A stretch of 39,730 bases of DNA from an uncultured Scytonema sp. (GTDB lineage Bacteria; Cyanobacteriota; Cyanobacteriia; Cyanobacteriales; Nostocaceae). Shown here one piece after another: positions 6,652 through 16,178 of this stretch (the stretch's first letter is position 1; the number at the start of each line of letters is the position of its first letter). The notes below the pieces were generated by a model that saw nothing but the letters and a program-made list of their open reading frames with translations, was not told where the DNA came from and did no database searches. The stretch covers positions 1 to 39,730 of the forward strand of contig CALMVQ010000164.1 of NCBI GenBank assembly GCA_937873135.1. Direction: 5' to 3'. Position numbers and translations under genes: made by a program.

Positions 6652-9621
6652 TCATTTACTCGACCAAGGAATCATTGGGTCGATCGCTAGTTTTTTTGAG
6701 ACTTCGTAAGCACCGTAACGATTGAGGTGGCTGGGGTCAGAAAAGTAATTATTGGCTGTAGGCCATGCTTGGCTAAGATCTCGGTAGACAAATTTTGGGC
6801 GTTCGGTAAGACGCAACATGTACTGCTGAAATTCTTTGTCGTATTTTGTGCGAACTGGATCTAGATAATCACTGGTAAGAGGCGTGTTAACAAAAACTAC
6901 AGTGATATTATGAGATTGAGTAAAATCTAATACTGCTTGTAAAGCAGTTTCTTGCTCCCCTTCGAGATTGAAAGACTTGTAGTCATTGTCGTAATTTCCT
7001 GAAACTTTAGGATGTTTTTGATAGTAAACTCCAGGCTGGAAGCGGATAGACAAAGGTAAGAATCCATCAAAGTCTACAGCTTGTTGAGAATTATCTTCTT
7101 CTGCATCTAGTGCAGCGCGAACTGGCTTCGTCTGAGTGTCACTCACACCAATGATTGGTAACGATTTCAGTTGTTTGTTCAAGAAATTTTTGAGAGAGTC
7201 GCGCTTTTGGTAAGTAGGAGAAACAGCAGCAAAAGATTGATTTAGCCATTGATTAACAGCTTGGTAGCTGTTGACAGGCTGCTTTTCTGCTTTGGTCGTT
7301 TCCTCAGTTGTTGGTACTGTTTTTGACAGAGCAACAGAATTTGTCGTTGATGTAGCTTTTTGCAAAACCTGTTTGTAGCCTAGTGAGGAAACGATCGCTT
7401 TGAATGTGACATCTTCTCGACCGCTATTGAAAGCACGGGAACCATCTGCCCAGACAATGAGTTTTGGCAGTTCCGATGGCATAAGAACCTGACGAATAAT
7501 AAAATCTATAACTTGTGCTGTGGCACCGTTAATCCCAAAGTTAAATACGTTTATATCAGGGTAACCTTGAGTCGCTAAGAAAAGCGAAAGTGCAGCAGGA
7601 TCTATTCCTCTAAGAGCGCGGGAGGAGCCAATAATTAACACTTGTGGTGGTTTACCTGTTTTTGCCAAACGCTGTCTGTACAATGCCAGTTGCTCATCTA
7701 ACTGTCGGACATTGAAACTGGGTGTACGCGATCGCGCGGCTAAAAGAATTGCAGTTGCGGTGGCTTTTTGCTTGAGTGGTTCGGCTGTCAAACTTCTGTC
7801 TTGGGTATTATCCGTTTGCGTGAACTCCGAAGCATTGAATACAGAACTTATCTGATGAGAGGATTTTTTCTTGGAAGTATGGGCAAAAAACGTACTTCTC
7901 TGACTCTGGGTTCCATTCGTCAATGAAGATTGAGGTGAAACTCTGGCGATTGGTGTTGGTGCCCCAGAGCGATCAAGAATTTGCGCTAACACCCAATCAA
8001 TTTGTAAGGTAAGTAGCAGCCCAAGCGTACCCCAGACCAGAGCAACTCGTAATCCTTGGGGATCGTCAGTTTGCTTTGGTAAAGAGTCGTTTTCGACAAA
8101 GATTTGTGTTCCCAAAAGAAACTTTCTTGCCGTTGCTCTCCAATCCCGAGCCACATCAGTGACAAAACTTTGAACCTCGGAAGTTGTTAAATCTGGACGC
8201 AGCAATGGTTCATGACTCTCCTCAGGAAGAAGCTCGCCAACATAGGCGCTTGTGGCGGCAAATTCTGGGGTTGCTTCCGGTACTAAATGTCGTCGGTATT
8301 TAAAGTCAGCCCCATAGTGCCAATTTGGCTCTTTATTGCCAGCACGACGACCATAGACTCGCACTCCGACAATTCCTGAGATTTTTAATTGTCTGACAAG
8401 TTGAATGACTTTCCCAGCAGTCTGTTTGCGTTTGGGACAAATGGGTGCATCACACATAATGTGTAATAAATCACCTTTATATAGTAGAAGTACTCGAGTC
8501 CCTCCTGTTTTCAAACGGGAATCTAAGTCAGGGTTCAGCAAGCGCTCAAGAAGAAAAACGATAGCAGGTTCGTCGCCAGAACTTGCCAAATCTAATACCG
8601 ATATTGCTAACGCCGGATATTCAGATCCAGGTAAGGAAATCCAGTCAATCCAATCTGGTGACAGATTGGTACTTTTTTGTTGACCGTAGACGGCGACAGA
8701 AACAATCCCTTGAGGAGCGATCGCTTCCAACAGAGGCTTGATTGTTTCCACACATAGTGTTTGCTCGGGTACTGGAGTCTTGGAGGAGGTACAGAATAAA
8801 TGTAGTGTTGATTCGCTGAGAGTTGCCTCCACTGCCACAAGTGACTCTGATAACGCTGCATTCAATAAGCGGACGATCGCTTGAACATCGCCCCATCTTG
8901 CCCATTCCCTGAGCATGACTTCTGGGGGGGTTAAATCTATCCGTAGTAGCCAATCAAACCTTGTTTCTCCATTGACTTGAGAAGCAATCAGTGCATCTTG
9001 GTAACCGGAAAGCTGGAGTTCCCTTAACTTTTGGGCGACAGGGAGAGCGATCAAAGAGGGATCGGGGGTATAACTAGAATGACAAAATACCCATAGGCGA
9101 TTTTGATGAGCAGAACTTGTCGGATCTGGCTTTTGCTCCCTGACTTTCACTTCTACCGCCACACCCAAGGACGATAGCATTTCACTAAGATAGCGTGCGA
9201 TCGCATCTGGGTTCCCTTGGCGTGCCAAACTTTCGTTAGAGACGACCAAAGCTCCACCGGGTTTTATTGTGTCTGTACCTTCGATAAGAGCGTTCTTTGC
9301 CTGTTCTAGATGCTTACCCAATTGATTTAAGTAAACCCGATGATACCATTCAGGTCGCTTTTCGCCTTTTTTTCGACCGTAAACAATGACTTGGTAGATT
9401 GAGGAAGGCTCGCCACTGGTGAGAACATCTAGGTTTGTTTGCTGTAGTGCTTGCAGCAAGTCAGATAGAGTTCGCCAACGTTTGGGACATTCTTGACCTT
9501 CACAAAGAATATGTAGGTCGTTACCCCGCAAACGGATTTTCACCCCGAACGTGCTGATCCCAGTTGCTTGGCTGACCCACTGTACTAAAGATTGCTGACT
9601 ATCTGGTAATGCTATTTTCAT
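6652..9621 (-). CDS. DUF1574 protein: four N-terminal repeats, TM segment and SGNH-like domain
   Basis: This 989-residue protein has three parts. Residues about 1-460 hold four degenerate copies of a module of roughly 100 residues, with a core like LHILCEGQECPKR and a closing VYGRKKGEKRPEW. Copies 1 and 4 keep a CX4CPKR pattern. A single hydrophobic helix follows at about 525-545 (LVWGTLGLLLTLQIDWVLA). The C-terminal part is the DUF1574/SGNH-like domain: IIGSSRALRG with Ser666/667 as candidate nucleophile, an FGINGATAQ block, and DPSHLNRYG with Asp962 and His965 as the DxxH pair. This resembles AlgJ/AlgX-type acetyltransferases and would lie outside the membrane if the first half is cytoplasmic. 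It precedes an MBOAT gene by 76 bases and probably acts with it in polymer acylation. The role of the repeats is unknown. Confidence 0.85.
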   Translation of the reverse strand: MKIALPDSQQSLVQWVSQATGISTFGVKIRLRGNDLHILCEGQECPKRWRTLSDLLQALQQTNLDVLTSGEPSSIYQVIVYGRKKGEKRPEWYHRVYLNQLGKHLEQAKNALIEGTDTIKPGGALVVSNESLARQGNPDAIARYLSEMLSSLGVAVEVKVREQKPDPTSSAHQNRLWVFCHSSYTPDPSLIALPVAQKLRELQLSGYQDALIASQVNGETRFDWLLRIDLTPPEVMLREWARWGDVQAIVRLLNAALSESLVAVEATLSESTLHLFCTSSKTPVPEQTLCVETIKPLLEAIAPQGIVSVAVYGQQKSTNLSPDWIDWISLPGSEYPALAISVLDLASSGDEPAIVFLLERLLNPDLDSRLKTGGTRVLLLYKGDLLHIMCDAPICPKRKQTAGKVIQLVRQLKISGIVGVRVYGRRAGNKEPNWHYGADFKYRRHLVPEATPEFAATSAYVGELLPEESHEPLLRPDLTTSEVQSFVTDVARDWRATARKFLLGTQIFVENDSLPKQTDDPQGLRVALVWGTLGLLLTLQIDWVLAQILDRSGAPTPIARVSPQSSLTNGTQSQRSTFFAHTSKKKSSHQISSVFNASEFTQTDNTQDRSLTAEPLKQKATATAILLAARSRTPSFNVRQLDEQLALYRQRLAKTGKPPQVLIIGSSRALRGIDPAALSLFLATQGYPDINVFNFGINGATAQVIDFIIRQVLMPSELPKLIVWADGSRAFNSGREDVTFKAIVSSLGYKQVLQKATSTTNSVALSKTVPTTEETTKAEKQPVNSYQAVNQWLNQSFAAVSPTYQKRDSLKNFLNKQLKSLPIIGVSDTQTKPVRAALDAEEDNSQQAVDFDGFLPLSIRFQPGVYYQKHPKVSGNYDNDYKSFNLEGEQETALQAVLDFTQSHNITVVFVNTPLTSDYLDPVRTKYDKEFQQYMLRLTERPKFVYRDLSQAWPTANNYFSDPSHLNRYGAYEVSKKLAIDPMIPWSSK

Positions 9622-9872
9622 TTTTGGGTTGACTTTACAGCAAGCTAGTATTGGGAGGTAGTGCTTTCATGATGCAAATAGCAGTCAACGGTTAGTTGAA
9701 AGCTTGTCAACTAGAACCATATGGACTATCACACCATGAAGCTTTTTTTAACACTTTTATTACCTCATTGGCTGGCAAAATCGGTAAAGATAGTTTTATA
9801 CGGTTGCAAGATATCAGTTTTTTTAGACTAGTGTCTTTTCCAATCATCCTAACAACCACGCTCGAACTACCT

Positions 9873-10109
9873 ATGTCACCAGCTATTTCTCAGCCTTCAT
9901 CAGATGCCGGATTAAATCTAACTTTGTTTACCATTCCTCAATTTTTCCTCTTACAAATGGGTACAGCGTCTATCCTACTGCTATTGTTAGCAGAGAAAGC
10001 TTCTGGAGAAACTTTACATGCTATTGGCGAAGCGAGTGAAGAATTGTTTCGGGGTGATCGTCTCCCTCTCCTCAACTTTCCTATACAGAACGACTTCAAG
10101 CAATCATAA
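9873..10109 (+). CDS. Small hypothetical protein with one hydrophobic segment
   Basis: This 78-residue protein starts MSPAISQPSSDAG and has a hydrophobic stretch, LFTIPQFFLLQMGTASILLLLLA. It ends in an amphipathic segment, GEASEELFRGDRLPLLNFP. I do not recognise a named family, though the C-terminal segment looks conserved rather than random. The frame is open upstream to a TTG at 9696. Those codons lack compositional support, and the ATG at 9873 gives a more natural protein, so it is preferred. It is divergent from the DUF1574 gene. It may be a small membrane-associated protein. Confidence 0.6.
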   Translation: MSPAISQPSSDAGLNLTLFTIPQFFLLQMGTASILLLLLAEKASGETLHAIGEASEELFRGDRLPLLNFPIQNDFKQS

Positions 10110-10854
10110 AAAGTTAACTTACTACAAAAGCGTAGTTTAGTATCAAAGCCCTCTTAGTTGTGTAAAGGGGTTTTAGTGTGGTATGAGAACGCTCTGTCAA
10201 GATGAAGCGTTAAAATAAGATTCTTCTTTGTGTTCTTCTCGAGCTTTACTCTTTCGCTACCTTGAACGCAAATGCGTATACCCTGTGGAAAGCTCTTGGT
10301 GTCTACGTGGTTCCAAATATTTTTCAACCGCGTACTACAGGCGCAACATCTCTTCTAAGACAAGGCTTGGCACTTAAACGCGCACTCGCGGTAAGGCAGA
10401 GCTTTTGGTGGGGTTTCACTCTCACCACAGCGACGGCGATCTTCAAAGCACGAGCGTTACAAGGGAGGGCTTGCCGAAGGGTATGTCCCAAAGGTAAAAT
10501 ATTTTCAAAAATTGACTCATATGTTCCTGGTTTTTGAGGCACCTTGACAGGACTAGGTATAACAGCTTAGTAGATACGTTACTGTCATGTGTTTTTTACG
10601 TTTCCATTTCCCTTGTACTCTTTCACCCCCTTCACCCTCTATAAAGGTCAAATTCCATAACTTTGTCATAGCAAAATTGGAGATTGTAAACAGTAACTTG
10701 CTTTACCAAGCAACTCGGTATGAATAAACATGACGCGCATTGTCTGGGTGTCGGGGAGTAGGAGAAATGTCTAGATTTCAAAGCATCTTTCACCTACAGC
10801 CGGGATGACCAGCTAACTTTATTTGTGCCAACCTACTTAGAATAATTGAAAATC
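10110..10854. other. Gene-free region upstream of ppc
   Basis: The 745 bases hold no gene I can support. Between about 10330 and 10510 the sequence is GC-richer and patchy, with short palindromic words like those in degenerate dispersed repeats of filamentous cyanobacteria (compare 24600-24760). A 91-codon open frame there (10262-10537) has repeat-like composition and is not accepted as a gene. The last 250 bases should contain the ppc promoter, not pinpointed. Confidence 0.5.
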
Positions 10855-13800
10855 ATGAGTTATCTTTTAAACTCGTCGGCTCCGGCTGTGAATATCTACC
10901 CTTCCTCTGATGTATTGTTGCACCAGAACCTCCAAAGAGTGGAGGAATTATGGGAGTCTGTTCTCCGCCAGGAATGTGGTCAAAATATGGTGGATCTTCT
11001 ACAGCAACTACGGAATTTATGTTCGCCAGAAGGACAAGCAACCAATGATCAAGCGTCTGTATTCAAGTTGATAGAACAACTTAATATCAACGATGCAATA
11101 CGGGCAGCGCGTGCGTTTGCGCTCTATTTTCAGTTGATCAACATTATAGAGCAGGACTATGAGCAAAGGCAGCAATTAACTCGCTATGAGTCGCAACCTA
11201 AATCAACTGTCTTCGGTTCCGCAAACCAAAAGGAAGCAGAAGCTCCTATCAACAGTGGGGTAGGAGCAGATAGACAGACAAAGAGTTGGCAATCAAACTC
11301 AACCGGAAAACAAAAAGGCACTTTTGCTACTTTATTTCCTCTGCTACACAATCTCAATGTCCCACCCCAGCAAATTCAACGTCTCATGGAACATTTGGAT
11401 GTGCAGCTCGTATTTACAGCCCATCCAACAGAAATTGTCCGTCATACCATCCGCGATAAGCAGCGTAAAGTTGTACGACTCATGCAACAACTGGATATCG
11501 TGGAAACGCGCAGCCAGAACGGTAGTCAACTTGCAGAAGCAGAAGAAATACGCGAACAATTGCTCGAAGAGATCCGCTTGTGGTGGCGTACCGATGAGTT
11601 GCACCAGTTCAAACCCTCTGTCTTGGATGAAGTCGATTATACTCTACATTACTTTCAAGAAGTTTTATTTGATGCTATTCCCCACCTTTACAAACGCTTC
11701 AAGTACGCTTTAGGGAAAACCTTTCCTTGGCTGGAACCGCCACGCAAAGACTTCTGTAGGTTTGGTTCTTGGGTAGGTGCAGATAGAGATGGAAACCCGT
11801 CAGTCACACCAGAGATTACTTGGCAGACAGCCTGCTACCAACGCAACATGGTGTTAGAAAAGTATATTACATCAGTGAAGCGGTTGATAAACTTGCTAAG
11901 TCTATCACTTCACTGGAGTGATGTTTTGCCAGACTTGCTGGAATCATTAGAACTAGAACAATCACAATTGAGTGAAGTGTACGATGAGTTAGCGTTGCGT
12001 TATCGGCAAGAACCGTATCGGTTAAAACTTTCTTATGTCCTCAAGCGATTGGAAAATACCCGTGATCGCAATCTGGCTTTGTACAAGCGGGAAACACCGA
12101 AAAGTAAGAATACCCCAATTTACCAATTGGGAGCGGAGTTTCTAGCAGAACTACGGCTGATTGAACGCAATTTGACAGAAACAGGTTTAAGCTGTCAGGA
12201 ACTAGAAAATCTGATCTGTCAGGTAGAAATTTTTGGCTTCAATCTGACGCAACTTGATATTCGTCAAGAATCGTCCCGCCATTCAGATGTTTTGAATGAG
12301 ATTTTGGAATACCTGGGAGTTCTACCTCAATTATACAATGAACTTTCAGAGTCCGAGAGAGTCTCTTGGCTCGTAGGAGAACTGCAAACCCGTCGGCCGC
12401 TGATTCCTGCCCAACTTCCATTTTCAGAGAAAACCAACGATGTGATTGAAACCCTACGGGTGGTGCGATCGCTACAACAAGAGTTTGGTTCAAATATCTG
12501 CCAAACATACATCATTAGTATGTGCCGTGAAGTCAGCGATGTACTGGAAGTATTGCTATTGGTAAAAGAAGCAGGACTTTACGACCCCGGTACCGCTCAT
12601 GGTACAATTCAGGTAGTGCCTCTGTTTGAGACTGTAGAAGATTTACAACGCTCAAAAAGCGTGATGCGGCATTTGTTTGAACTCCCTCTATATCGGGCTT
12701 TCTTAGCTGGAGGCTATACGGTAATTAAAGGAGACAAGGAAAACACTGAAGACAAGAAAGTAATATCTTCCACTGTCTCCTTACTTCCCTCTTCCCTGAC
12801 TCTTGATTTGCAAGAAGTCATGCTGGGGTATTCTGACAGCAACAAAGACTCTGGTTTTTTAAGTAGTAACTGGGAAATTCATAAAGCCCAAAAATCTTTG
12901 CAGCAAATAGCTGAGGAATATAGTATTACTCTACGGATTTTCCACGGACGTGGTGGTTCCGTTGGACGTGGCGGTGGACCATCTTATGAAGCTATTTTGG
13001 CTCAGCCAGGTCACAGCATCAACGGGCGAATCAAAATTACCGAACAAGGAGAAGTATTGGCTTCCAAATACTCCTTGAAAGATTTAGCTTTGTACAATCT
13101 TGAAACCATCACCACTGCTGTTATTCAAGCAAGCTTGTTGCGGACAGGGTTTGATGATATCCAACCTTGGAATGAGATTATGGAAGAGTTAGCAGCGCGA
13201 TCGCGTACCCACTATCGCGCCCTGATCTACGAACAACCCGATTTTATTGACTTCTTCCACCAAGTCACTCCGATTGAGGAAATTAGTCAGTTACAAATCA
13301 GTTCTCGTCCCGCCCGTCGTCCATCAGGTAAGAAGGATTTAAGCAGTCTGCGAGCAATTCCTTGGGTATTCAGTTGGACGCAAACCCGGTTTTTACTTCC
13401 TTCTTGGTATGGTATGGGTACAGCTTTGCAAGAATTTTTACATGAAGATTCAGAAGAAAACCTGCAACTCCTACGCTATTTTTATGTCAAGTGGCCCTTC
13501 TTCAAGATGGTGATTTCTAAAGCAGAGATGACCTTAGCAAAGGTAGACTTGCAAATGGCAAAGCACTATGTAGACGAATTGTCAAATCCTGAGGATAAAG
13601 ATCGTCTTCAGAAGGTTTTTGAGCAAATTGCTCGCGAATATTACCTGACACGAGATTTAGTTCTACAAATTACCGGTCACCAACGACTTCTGGATGGCGA
13701 TCCCATACTACAGCGTTCCGTACAATTACGTAATGGTACAATTGTACCGCTAGGTTTTATACAGGTTTCTCTTCTAAAACGTCTGCGCCAGTCTCGAACT

Positions 13801-13908
13801 AATTTCACTTCCGGAGTTATCCACTCTCGTTACAGTAAAGGTGAGTTACTTCGAGGAGCATTATTAACTATTAATGGTATTGCGGCAGGAATGAGAAATA
13901 CTGGTTGA
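10855..13908 (+). CDS. ppc: Phosphoenolpyruvate carboxylase
   Basis: This protein of about 1017 residues is PEP carboxylase, which carboxylates PEP to oxaloacetate and supplies C4 acids in the cytoplasm. The N-terminal catalytic His lies in [13 protein letters not shown] (His190 from the chosen start). [15 protein letters not shown] follows, then the glycine-rich loop [15 protein letters not shown] that closes over the substrate. [11 protein letters not shown] and the C-terminal RNTG, where allosteric aspartate binding is expected, are present. An insert near residue 620 ([15 protein letters not shown]) and one near 120-150 rich in Gln, Ser and Lys look like lineage-specific loops. The ATG at 10855 is preferred over the TTG at 10846 nine bases upstream. 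It faces the same way as the two small genes downstream. Confidence 0.98.
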   Translation: MSYLLNSSAPAVNIYPSSDVLLHQNLQRVEELWESVLRQECGQNMVDLLQQLRNLCSPEGQATNDQASVFKLIEQLNINDAIRAARAFALYFQLINIIEQDYEQRQQLTRYESQPKSTVFGSANQKEAEAPINSGVGADRQTKSWQSNSTGKQKGTFATLFPLLHNLNVPPQQIQRLMEHLDVQLVFTAHPTEIVRHTIRDKQRKVVRLMQQLDIVETRSQNGSQLAEAEEIREQLLEEIRLWWRTDELHQFKPSVLDEVDYTLHYFQEVLFDAIPHLYKRFKYALGKTFPWLEPPRKDFCRFGSWVGADRDGNPSVTPEITWQTACYQRNMVLEKYITSVKRLINLLSLSLHWSDVLPDLLESLELEQSQLSEVYDELALRYRQEPYRLKLSYVLKRLENTRDRNLALYKRETPKSKNTPIYQLGAEFLAELRLIERNLTETGLSCQELENLICQVEIFGFNLTQLDIRQESSRHSDVLNEILEYLGVLPQLYNELSESERVSWLVGELQTRRPLIPAQLPFSEKTNDVIETLRVVRSLQQEFGSNICQTYIISMCREVSDVLEVLLLVKEAGLYDPGTAHGTIQVVPLFETVEDLQRSKSVMRHLFELPLYRAFLAGGYTVIKGDKENTEDKKVISSTVSLLPSSLTLDLQEVMLGYSDSNKDSGFLSSNWEIHKAQKSLQQIAEEYSITLRIFHGRGGSVGRGGGPSYEAILAQPGHSINGRIKITEQGEVLASKYSLKDLALYNLETITTAVIQASLLRTGFDDIQPWNEIMEELAARSRTHYRALIYEQPDFIDFFHQVTPIEEISQLQISSRPARRPSGKKDLSSLRAIPWVFSWTQTRFLLPSWYGMGTALQEFLHEDSEENLQLLRYFYVKWPFFKMVISKAEMTLAKVDLQMAKHYVDELSNPEDKDRLQKVFEQIAREYYLTRDLVLQITGHQRLLDGDPILQRSVQLRNGTIVPLGFIQVSLLKRLRQSRTNFTSGVIHSRYSKGELLRGALLTINGIAAGMRNTG

Positions 13909-13918
13909 AATGTAAATT

Positions 13919-14005
13919 GTTGGTGGTTAGTCGTTAGTGGGAAATGTAACCAACAACTACCAACTACCAACTTCAAACAAACAACTACCAACTCCTAACA
14001 AACAA
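13919..14005. repeat. Short tandem repeat tract (CCAACTA/TTAGTGG type)
   Basis: The gap between ppc and the next small gene begins with TTGGTGGTTAGTCGTTAGT and continues into runs such as ACCAACAACTACCAACTACC. The two halves are roughly complementary, so they could fold. This type of heptamer-based low-complexity tract is common between genes of heterocystous cyanobacteria. Confidence 0.7.
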
Positions 14006-14254
14006 ATGAATCGAGTTCTAACTTGCACCCTTTTAGCATTACTTGCAGGCTTTTTTAGTAGTTATGTCGGTGGGCAAATTTCCCTAATTCTTCACAGCCA
14101 GAAATGTCAAAACCAAGCTTGGGGTTTTCAACAGATGTGTAATGCTTGGGAGACACCAGGGGCAATATGGCAGGGTAGCACAACAGGAATGTGGACAGGG
14201 ACTGTTTTAGGGGCATTTGTTGGGGGAGCGGTGACGCGACAAGGTAGGAAGTAG
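14006..14254 (+). CDS. Small hypothetical membrane protein
   Basis: An 82-residue protein beginning MNRVLTCTLLALLAGFFSS, with a hydrophobic N-terminal helix and a second hydrophobic, glycine-rich segment (TGTVLGAFVGGAV) before a basic end, TRQGRK. The central loop has two Cys in SQKCQNQAWGFQQMCNAW that could form a disulphide if outside the membrane. The frame extends upstream to 13937 but those codons are translated tandem repeat, so the internal ATG at 14006 is chosen. It follows ppc on the same strand after a repeat tract. I do not recognise the family. Confidence 0.65.
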   Translation: MNRVLTCTLLALLAGFFSSYVGGQISLILHSQKCQNQAWGFQQMCNAWETPGAIWQGSTTGMWTGTVLGAFVGGAVTRQGRK

Positions 14255-14461
14255 CATCGATTTAATCCACATCTCTAAGTACATGGCTTGCGGATATCAA
14301 ACCCGCCTTTACAAGAGTGGGAAAAAGTTTTGTGTCACTATTACTGGTAAAATTTATGATTAGCCCAGGTTTCTAGTTAGACATGTGTGGTGTTTACCCA
14401 TAAAAGCCTTAACTATATAACTAGCAATTTCTTACATTATTAGTCACAACGGTGCATTGCC

Positions 14462-14767
14462 ATGACTGCTGAAACTAACCAAGAGAATCAAACGACCACA
14501 GGTGCTGATGCAATTGATGAGGCGATCTCGCGGGGAATTGATTTTGACGGCTCTCCGATTCCGCCTACCAAGCTGGAACTTTATCATAAAGTCATGGCAT
14601 TAGAGGCAAGCAGACAGCGCAGTGGTGTATCGAATACCATGCGATCGCGCATCGTGCGGATTGGGGCAAAACATATTCCCCAAGCTGAACTCGATCAAAT
14701 GCTAAAGGAAGCAGATTTCGCCCCTTTGAAAGACAAGGAAATTGCCTTTTTCTATAGCAAAAAATGA
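14462..14767 (+). CDS. Conserved-looking cyanobacterial hypothetical protein
   Basis: This 101-residue soluble protein has a polar N-terminus (MTAETNQENQTTTGAD). A well-ordered segment follows, AISRGIDFDGSPIPPTKLELYHKVMALE, then NTMRSRIVRIGAKHIPQAEL, and it closes with DFAPLKDKEIAFFYSKK. The second half looks like a compact conserved domain, but I cannot name it. ATG at 14462 follows an AT-rich region without a strong Shine-Dalgarno. Five bases after the stop a dispersed palindrome begins, lying between this gene and the convergent maf gene, where it could serve as a shared terminator. Confidence 0.7.
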   Translation: MTAETNQENQTTTGADAIDEAISRGIDFDGSPIPPTKLELYHKVMALEASRQRSGVSNTMRSRIVRIGAKHIPQAELDQMLKEADFAPLKDKEIAFFYSKK

Positions 14768-14772
14768 CTCCT

Positions 14773-14809
14773 GTAGGGGCGAACGGCCCTGACGCTCGTT
14801 CGCCCCTAC
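14773..14809. repeat. Dispersed palindrome between convergent genes
   Basis: GTAGGGGCGAACG (14773-14785) is inverted exactly at 14797-14809 around an 11-base loop. It is the second full copy of the family seen at 3161. It fills the space between a plus-strand gene ending at 14767 and maf ending at 14822, so it may terminate both transcripts. Confidence 0.85.
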
Positions 14810-14821
14810 GCACGACTTCTC

Positions 14822-15412
14822 TTACCAGAAATCTGTAACTTCGTACCCCTGCTCCGCTAGCATTTGTCGCAGTAGAGGTAAGCTAAGTCCAATCACGTTA
14901 CTGTGACAACCTTCTATTTTTTCCACAAAGAGACTGCCATGTCCTTCAAGTGCAAAACTACCAGCACACTTGAGGGGTTCACCCGTGGCAACATAAGCAT
15001 TGATTGCGCGATCGCTCATTTGAGCAAAATATACTCTTGTCACCTGACACCTTACCAAAATTCGATTTTGGGAAAGATCGATTAAGGCATGACCCGTGTA
15101 AAGATCTCCAAAGTTTCCTTGCATTTTTTGCCAGCGTAGGCAAGCTTCTTCAGAATTAGCTGGCTTACCATGAATCTCGCCTTGAAGAGCTAAAACCGAA
15201 TCGCAACCCATGATTAAAGCCGATTCAAATTGAGGGGCAATAGTTTCTGCCTTCTTCTGTGCCAGAGTTTGCACGAGTTGTGCGGGATCACATAATTGAA
15301 CCTGTGACTCATCAAAATTACTAGGGCAAGCGATCGGTTCAATGCCAACCGTTTGTAGTAAGCGCAGTCTTGCTGGTGAAGCAGAGGCTAGTACAAATTG
15401 GGGAATTTGCAT
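14822..15412 (-). CDS. maf: Maf-like nucleoside triphosphate pyrophosphatase
   Basis: This 196-residue protein is of the Maf/YhdE/YceF family, which hydrolyses non-canonical or modified nucleoside triphosphates to monophosphates (house-cleaning). The N-terminal [13 protein letters not shown] is the signature loop, with SPAR in place of the more usual SPRR. FDES follows, then LAQKKAE, then [10 protein letters not shown], with the catalytic Asp in the CDSVL block, and [10 protein letters not shown] and [12 protein letters not shown] at 15412 (MQIPQF) is chosen because the frame upstream to 15478 is not family-like. It lies downstream of cyanoP on the same strand, separated by 167 bases including an inverted repeat, so the two may or may not be cotranscribed. 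Dinucleotide specificity is not evident. Confidence 0.92.
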   Translation of the reverse strand: MQIPQFVLASASPARLRLLQTVGIEPIACPSNFDESQVQLCDPAQLVQTLAQKKAETIAPQFESALIMGCDSVLALQGEIHGKPANSEEACLRWQKMQGNFGDLYTGHALIDLSQNRILVRCQVTRVYFAQMSDRAINAYVATGEPLKCAGSFALEGHGSLFVEKIEGCHSNVIGLSLPLLRQMLAEQGYEVTDFW

Positions 15413-15504
15413 AAAACTTGATATACGAATAACAAAGGAGGGAGAGACAGAGAACAACACAAGGGGATAAGGGAACAAAATCTAGAACTCCGCGCCAACT
15501 GTAC

Positions 15505-15561
15505 GGGCGGGTTTTGTCAGATGTTGTGTTTGCTTCAATGTTGTTTCGATTAAACCCGCCC
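15505..15561. repeat. Inverted repeat GGGCGGGTTT / AAACCCGCCC
   Basis: GGGCGGGTTT (15505-15514) and AAACCCGCCC (15552-15561) form a 10-bp GC-rich stem around a 37-base loop, between cyanoP and maf. Short AAACCCGCC words also occur near 3210 and 14300, suggesting a dispersed family. It could attenuate read-through from cyanoP into maf. Confidence 0.7.
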
Positions 15562-15579
15562 CTATGCCGCCACTGCTTG

Positions 15580-16125
15580 CTAATAAACTGAAAAAGAACT
15601 TACAGATTCTTCAACCGACTGTTTAACTTTTGGCCAACGCTTTTCAGACACTGAAGCATTAAATGTAAAAAGTTTACCACGGCTAACAGCAACGTTGGCG
15701 AGGTTGTGGCGTTGTTGATTGTTAGGGAGTTTGATAACATACTCTAAAAGATAGTATGTCTTCCCGTTAGATTCCCGCTCTTGGGCATTCACTAATTCAG
15801 CTTGGCGATTAGAACCAACTGGTGCAAGGGCGTTTTTTCCTAGTCTATATCCTACTTCTCCTGGTGTCCCCAACTGTGCTAAAGTTTTACCTTCTGGAAC
15901 TGGACTAATCACCACAGAAACATTTTCACTCATCTCAATCAAATCGTGGAACACAACATTAGGTCCGTTGGCAACTTTAATTTGTACCCAGCCATTAGGA
16001 TATAGGAATTGATAGCCATCAGTGGTGTTGACATAGCTTCTGAGTACATCAGCAACCGCAACATCAGAATGACTTAGACAAAAGCTCAAAACCAACAGCA
16101 AATTTAATATAATTCGTTTCCACAT
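15580..16125 (-). CDS. PsbP-family photosystem II assembly protein (CyanoP)
   Basis: The 181-residue protein is a cyanobacterial PsbP homologue, a lumenal factor associated with photosystem II assembly and the oxygen-evolving side. A signal sequence (MWKRIILNLLLVLSFCLS...AVA) is followed by the PsbP fold: VNTTDGYQFLYPNGWVQIK, VVFHDLIEMSENVSVVISPV, LGTPGEVGYRLGKNAL, and the C-terminal HNLANVAVSRGKLFTFNASVSEKRW. CyanoP is a lipoprotein in some species. Here the only early Cys is in LSFC, which has Phe where a lipobox needs a small residue, so cleavage after AVA by signal peptidase I is more likely. The gene diverges from the unknown 213-residue gene with only 53 bases between starts, and maf lies downstream. 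Confidence 0.9.
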   Translation of the reverse strand: MWKRIILNLLLVLSFCLSHSDVAVADVLRSYVNTTDGYQFLYPNGWVQIKVANGPNVVFHDLIEMSENVSVVISPVPEGKTLAQLGTPGEVGYRLGKNALAPVGSNRQAELVNAQERESNGKTYYLLEYVIKLPNNQQRHNLANVAVSRGKLFTFNASVSEKRWPKVKQSVEESVSSFSVY

Positions 16126-16178
16126 TTCTCTACTTTCCTTTGGGCTGGAAGCAATATTTAAGACAAGCCTAATTTCAC

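Noticed and set aside
8607-8953. Two extra minus-strand frames inside the DUF1574 gene.
   Set aside because: They are shifted-frame shadows of a long, well-supported gene on the same strand.
9696-9872. Upstream extension of the 78-residue hypothetical protein from a TTG.
   Set aside because: The extra residues lack coding character and the internal ATG gives a more natural small protein.
10262-10537. A 91-codon open frame on the plus strand before ppc, with a similar frame on the opposite strand.
   Set aside because: The composition follows degenerate dispersed-repeat DNA, both strands are open together, and the translation has no family resemblance.
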